A DNA stretch of 64,000 bases, from the NCBI RefSeq assembly GCF_000512585.2, contig NC_089248.1:744001-808000 (forward strand). The letters are read 5' to 3'. The notes under the pieces are model-generated. The model made no database searches. It was given only the letters and a program-made list of their open reading frames with translations, and was not told the origin of the DNA. Below, in pieces: positions 59,384 through 64,000 of this stretch. The stretch's first letter is position 1; every line of letters begins with the position of its first letter. Origin of the DNA: Kwoniella bestiolae CBS 10118. Lineage: Eukaryota > Basidiomycota > Tremellomycetes > Tremellales > Cryptococcaceae. Made by a program: the position numbers and the translations under genes.

Positions 59384-62300
59384 CTAAGCCCTGCGACATC
59401 TACAGCCACAACCCGTCGGACAAACGCTCCATCCACCCACTGATGGCATTTCATCGCCTTGTTCGGTGGAAGTTAAAGTAGTATGTGTTCCGGTATACGT
59501 CCGAGCAAGACTCGCATGACCGTCTGATGTGTCTGGGTAATATTGGTTGAGGGGTAGAAGAGGTGCTTGGTCTGCTTGTTTAAGCCATCTGATCAGCCAT
59601 AATCCAGCGTATGTGTATAACGGATCAAGAAGTGAATGTAAGATAAGATGGTGGAATGTTTTGAATACTAGGCGACTGAACTTACTATGATACACCCTCA
59701 TGCAGTTGCCATGACCTCCATGACCGCACTTCCTACAACCCAGATACAACCCTTTAACGACCTTACGACTATGTACAAAACAGCGAGTCAACATCTGTGC
59801 CCTGTCCACTCTGACGGATGATCGTATTCGAAGGTAAGTGAGTTTGACTTACCAGATCGAACACACTTTAGCACCCAATTTACACCTCTTGCACCACCAG
59901 AACTTCTTCCCTTCTACACCTATATCATCTAGCTCGCCAGTCGATTTCCCACATCGCCCACAATGCAATTTGTGCGTTATGCCTTCGTTGACGGCTACGA
60001 TCTGCAATGAGGGGATGTGCGAGTAGAGTCGGATATAAGATGCTGGGAGGGGGAGACGATGGCGCTCTAGCATGTCTGAGAATTTCAAAGGATTCAGTAC
60101 TTGATTCTCTGGTAAGTTAATGTTCAAAGATGCTTCATACACTTCGGGGGTTGAAAGACCCACTCACCGACATAAGAGTGTACGAGTCTTTCCACCTGCT
60201 TCAAGGGGAATTCGCCAACTTTGGATCCAATAATCGCAACAGAGGTAGCAAGTTGCATCTCTCCCTATACGCCCCATCAGCTTATTCATCTGGATAGACA
60301 TTAGCAGCACTCACATCATCAATACATCCCTCCCACCATCTCCGCAGCGCATCCACTCTTCTCTTCTTATACCTCATCCACTCATTCTTATCGAACTGTT
60401 CCACATCTCCCTTCACGGTAGGCACTTTAATCATACCCACCGCCGGCTGCACCTGCTGAGCAGAATTCCGCCTACTAAGCGGCCCATCAGGCGTACTCGT
60501 ACCTCCTTTCCTCAAGCTCGAAAACGGTAATGGACTACTTCTCAACGACTTCCCTCCAATCGTACCCGATCCGTCCAAACCGGTGTTCGGCGTCGGACTA
60601 GTCCTAGAGACCGTAGCAGTCGTGGTCGACCCTGAGAAGTTAAATTCGCCTTGAATACCGTACGGATCCGGATAATCTGACATCGCCATAATTCGACTAG
60701 AGGTCATCTTGGATAAACTGCTCTTCTTACTTGTCGAAGTACTCATCGTACCCCCTCCTCCGCTATTTTCTTTCTCCTTTTCAGGTGGTGGAGGAGATCC
60801 AGAGGATGATCTGGATGTGGATGCTGCGGTTTTGGTCATTTTCATAGAGCTCGATACGTTTCGACTATTAGCCTTGATCACAGTGGCATTGGATCCTCTC
60901 CTGCTTTGTCCGCTTCCACTTCCGCTGAGAACATCGCTTAACCTTCTGGTTATAGATTCGGGTGGGGCGAATGCCAGGAATCTCGATTTCGGGGCATGTG
61001 ATTGTTCTTCAGATTCTGAGTCTGAATATGAGTCTTTGGTGGATGAAGATGATTCGGAAGATTCAGAGAGGACCTCATCATCTGCACCTAGGAAAGATGG
61101 CGCCAGACGAGTGAGAGGTACTGCAGTAGGAGAAGGGAAAGGAACATTATGATTCGGTGTTCCATGAGTGGGAGAAAAGGTTGGCGGGGTAGGTAATCGA
61201 GCGGTGCCATCCATCGTTCCGCTGAAGACATCTTCTTTGAACCCTTCTTCACCTTGATATTTAGGTGAGGGATCGAATTCTTCAATCATATCTTTCAAGA
61301 ATGCCCACAATCTAGCATCATCCTCCCTCCCACACGATAAAGCCACATTCCCATTCCATTGGCAAAGTGCTTCAGGAGTATCACCTTCCAACTTATACCA
61401 GTTGGCAAGGTACGCAAATTCAGCTTCGTCGGTATCCGGCAGAGGGAGGAACCCGAGCGTTTGGAGAGGTTCATAAGCTGGATCAGATATCGAGGGAGGC
61501 GGTCGTCCGAGTTTGTCCCAGTGGTTTACGTATTCGGCTTTGCTGTATACAAAAAATCCAGATTAGCTATACATTTCCCCATCTTTCTGTTGAGGAGAAA
61601 GCCAAAGATTGCACTCACACATCATCAAACGGTATCTCTCCGAGCTTGAATCGATCTACAGCATATACCATCTCTCCCCTCGGACTCCATCCTACGAGTT
61701 GTCTCGGTACTTGATCAAGGGGTAATGGCAGACTACCAACTCCCGATTGTCCTTTCACCTCCATCTGTGCAAATCCACCATTCTGAAAACATGCCACCAG
61801 ATTGTCATCGCCGTTCGCCCATGCTACGTCTACCGCCCCTCCATCTTGTGTAGGGATAGCATACTTGGCGATGTAATGTCGTCTTACATGCCATATCTCC
61901 AAATGAGCATCCTCGTCGACATTCGCGTGATTGGCACTGTCGCTTTCGGAGGAGAGTGTAACTGAGCTTGGATTTGGTGAAAGAGTAGGATCAGAGGAAG
62001 TAATGGGCTGGATGAGGGGAACGACGACGAGTTCGATAGGATGATCTGGGCGCCAAGCGACTTTCCGGACGGGATATGCGGTATGAAGTGAATGCACAGG
62101 TGATGGAGGTTTGTCCCATTGCTGACTCATGTCCCATATCTGCGATGTTTAACATCAGCGAACGAACTGACACACCAAAGGGATGAAACTTACCTGAACT
62201 ATCTTATCCGCACCAGCACTAGCCAGCCAGCCACCACCTCTTTGTCCATCACTGTCTTCATCTCCTCCTTTCCACTTCAGATCGAGTACACTCTTACTCC

Positions 62301-63764
62301 CATGAGCACCGAAAGCTTTTCCAGTGCTTCTCGATGGAGACCTGAAATCATATCGCCGTATCGAACCATCATCCAATCCAGCAACGAACTGGTATGCGTC
62401 TGTCGGACAGAATGTGAGGGATGTTATGGCAGAAGAGTGTTTCAAGGCTTTTCGATTTGACGGATCACGTTCCCGTAAATCCTAAAGGATGATGCTCTGT
62501 TAGCTGTATTCCAGGCAGACCCTGGGGGAGGAGCTCACCCAGAATCGTACACCGCCTTCTGTACCTCCTGTCAAAGCTAGATGCCCATGACTTGCCGACG
62601 GACATAGTCGCACACAGTTCATAGGTCGAAAAGTACCGCTCGAGATGTCCTTGTCTACAGTATGGTACATTTAGCGAATGATTCGGAACACGGGTGCATC
62701 AGCCTGAAACTGCTCACCAAGTCTTCCCTTTTCCACGTCGAACAATAAAAGGTTGCCACTAGGGGTCGCAGTTACAATCTTCGTATCGAACGCTGTCGTC
62801 CGAGCCAATATCAATAAATGCCCCTGCTTCCTGCATTGCGCAACGCGGCGTTGAATCGTGGTATATCGTTACTCACCGCCCACACCCCAATCCACGTCAT
62901 TGACGCCTTTACCAACGGGCCAATTAGGTTTCCACAGATTGACTACCTCAGAAATTGTGACTCCTCCACTACCTTTTGCTAATGTATGTCGATCCTTTGT
63001 CTCGTCCGAAGCGAATATCGGTGTTGTCGAGCCGGACGTTGGATCGTGTATTTTCATCACCCGTAAGTCTATATCGCAGAGTTTTAGTCAACCCATAGCA
63101 CTACCCTCAGTGACTTCGAGCAAGGTCGGGGAGATGTCACACGTACACTGCCCACCACCAATCGTGTAGTTCCCCTCCGGTCCTTGAGCCATAGCATTCA
63201 ACCTAGTAGTCTTCGTAGCGCTATTCATCCCCCACCCCCTCTTCCCATTCAGCGAAGCGGTACTCATGAGATTCACCCTCACACCTCTATCCCGCTCTCT
63301 ACTCCTACTTTGGCTCCGTACTCTGGGCGTGGGTACCTGGCTTGTACTTGTTAATCTGCCAGATCCATCATCCGTCAAATGCCTTAGCAATCCCGGTCTA
63401 CCAGGTCTACTGATCCCAGCAGTCAGCAGTCCAAGATTATTGGGGAGATTGCTACTTCTACTATTGAGGGAGGAGGAGATGGGATGGTAAATCGTACGCG
63501 GATCATCGTATATGAGATTCTGGACGATATGCCTCCGTTCAGATATGGAGGGTCGATGGGAGTGAGAAGGGATATTGAATGATGGGTCTAAGGGGGATGA
63601 TACCCTCGGAGAATCGCCTGCTCGGTCTCGAAGATGGATAGAGGACGCATCGGAGCCTGAACTTGGGATGGCGCTGTGTATGGAATCAGCTTAGCTTTGA
63701 TGAAGAGGTCGCAGAAAAGAGAAAGGAAGACGCACGATGAGAAGGCATTGGTAAGTCGGTTCAT
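59384..63764 (-). CDS. SEA2: SEA/GATOR2 complex subunit Sea2/Rtc1 (WDR24)
   Basis: Start is ATG 63764 (MNRLTNAFSS), joined to AIPSSGSDASSIHL. The frame upstream is open but has no other ATG. After a 170-residue basic Ser-rich N-terminus, WD40 repeats run through AFDTKIVTATPSGNLLLFDV, CPSASHGHLALTGG, KHSSAITSLTFCPTDAYQFV, GGWLASAGADKIVQIWDMS and AYPVRKVAWRPDHPIELVVV. A long disordered linker (60500-61200) precedes the C-terminal zinc domain: HCGRCGKSTGELDDIG, then CKRCKLGAKVCSICRKVVK, then CRKCGHGGHGNC, ending CPTGCGCRCRRA. WDR24 scaffolds GATOR2, which relays amino-acid sufficiency to TORC1. The last junction needs the donor GTATCA so that MRV joins WLKQADQAP, mirroring the family's WF motif before CPTGCGC. 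Confidence 0.9.
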
Positions 63765-64000
63765 GTTTGATTGTCTTCTTCCTACTGGCACTGGGACATC
63801 TTGGTCTACGTCTGAGTGCTGCCTCGCTGACCTGCGCAGTTCTGTGGGCGCAAGAACGACTCTGAATAATCTTCATAGGATGAACATCGTTTCAACCGTC
63901 TCTTTCCATCTCTCATCTCTCATCTCATCCTCCTTGCCCAGGAACCGTCAACAACGAGCGCAACCAAGAGAGCTGGAGCCCCGCTCAAGCAAGAGCTGGG
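63765..64000 (-). promoter_or_regulatory. SEA2 5' leader with upstream ATGs
   Basis: Minus-strand ATGs at 63887 (MFIL then stop), 63876 (61 codons, overlapping the SEA2 start) and 63799 (MSQCQ then stop) precede the SEA2 start codon. Whether they are transcribed depends on the unknown start site. Confidence 0.4.

Noticed and set aside
63690..63876. 61-codon ORF as the real start of SEA2
   Set aside because: It is in a different frame from the SEA2 body and no sensible splice joins it; treated as an uORF.

Overview
This is a 64 kb piece of chromosome from an intron-dense basidiomycete yeast. A tremellomycete of the Cryptococcus/Kwoniella lineage fits best. The evidence is genes broken by many 45-70 nt introns with GTGAGT/GTAAGT donors and a recurring CTGAC/CTAAC branch-point motif, an intron-containing histone H4 gene, Zn2Cys6 and CaaX-tailed Skt5-type proteins, and very tight gene packing. 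Species cannot be fixed from sequence reading alone. I see no transposon, rRNA, tRNA or CRISPR array. The window looks like ordinary euchromatic core genome with 20 protein genes, one of them cut by the left edge.

Layout: (1) 1-344, minus, 5' end of a probable telomerase reverse transcriptase; 768-2766, minus, Tgl2-like lipase; 4089-5766, plus, PI-PLC-X-like GPI-anchored protein; 6132-7605, minus, mitoribosomal uL3m; 8356-10301, plus, Skt5/Chs4-like chitin synthase regulator. (2) 10826-17571, minus, ABCC/Yor1-type ABC exporter, divergent from an MFS exporter at 18234-20521, plus. (3) 20608-25900, minus, spliceosomal helicase Prp16, divergent from Trm732/THADA at 26291-31141, plus. (4) 32362-35457, plus, SANT/Myb-like protein; 35904-36746, minus, TXNDC17-like thioredoxin; 37237-38847, minus, unknown protein with LPTP phosphodegron-like motifs; 39424-42134, plus, TBC-domain protein; 42578-43535, plus, Mgr2/Romo1. 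(5) 44025-48908, minus, insulin-degrading enzyme/Ste23; 49500-49946, minus, histone H4; 50773-52529, plus, PXA-domain protein; 52805-54387, minus, Gcs1 ArfGAP; 55105-59042, plus, Zn2Cys6 transcription factor; 59384-63764, minus, Sea2/WDR24.

The genes mostly do unrelated housekeeping jobs. The arrangement is dominated by divergent pairs with shared promoters and convergent pairs with short 3' gaps. Themes that recur are mitochondrial function (uL3m, Mgr2, a long isoform of the insulysin), RNA processing (Prp16, Trm732), membrane traffic (Gcs1, TBC, PXA) and efflux (ABC plus MFS).

No wholly new system was found. The observations most worth following are: an insulysin gene whose alternative starts and C-terminal AKL predict several organellar forms; a TBC protein in which both catalytic fingers appear to be replaced; an uncharacterised protein with three Cdc4/Fbw7-like LPTP motifs and a stop-free 72-nt intron; a CPHC active site in a TXNDC17 homologue; a pair of CCACGTGG E-boxes in the lipase/PLC promoter; and an uORF cluster in front of the nutrient-sensing gene SEA2. 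For 14 genes (all except the TERT fragment, the ABC exporter, MFS, Prp16, Trm732, insulysin, the Zn2Cys6 factor and Sea2, and counting the unknown LPTP protein in both splice forms) exon junctions were worked out by hand, and the lengths sum to whole codons. For the larger genes only outer limits and key exons are given.
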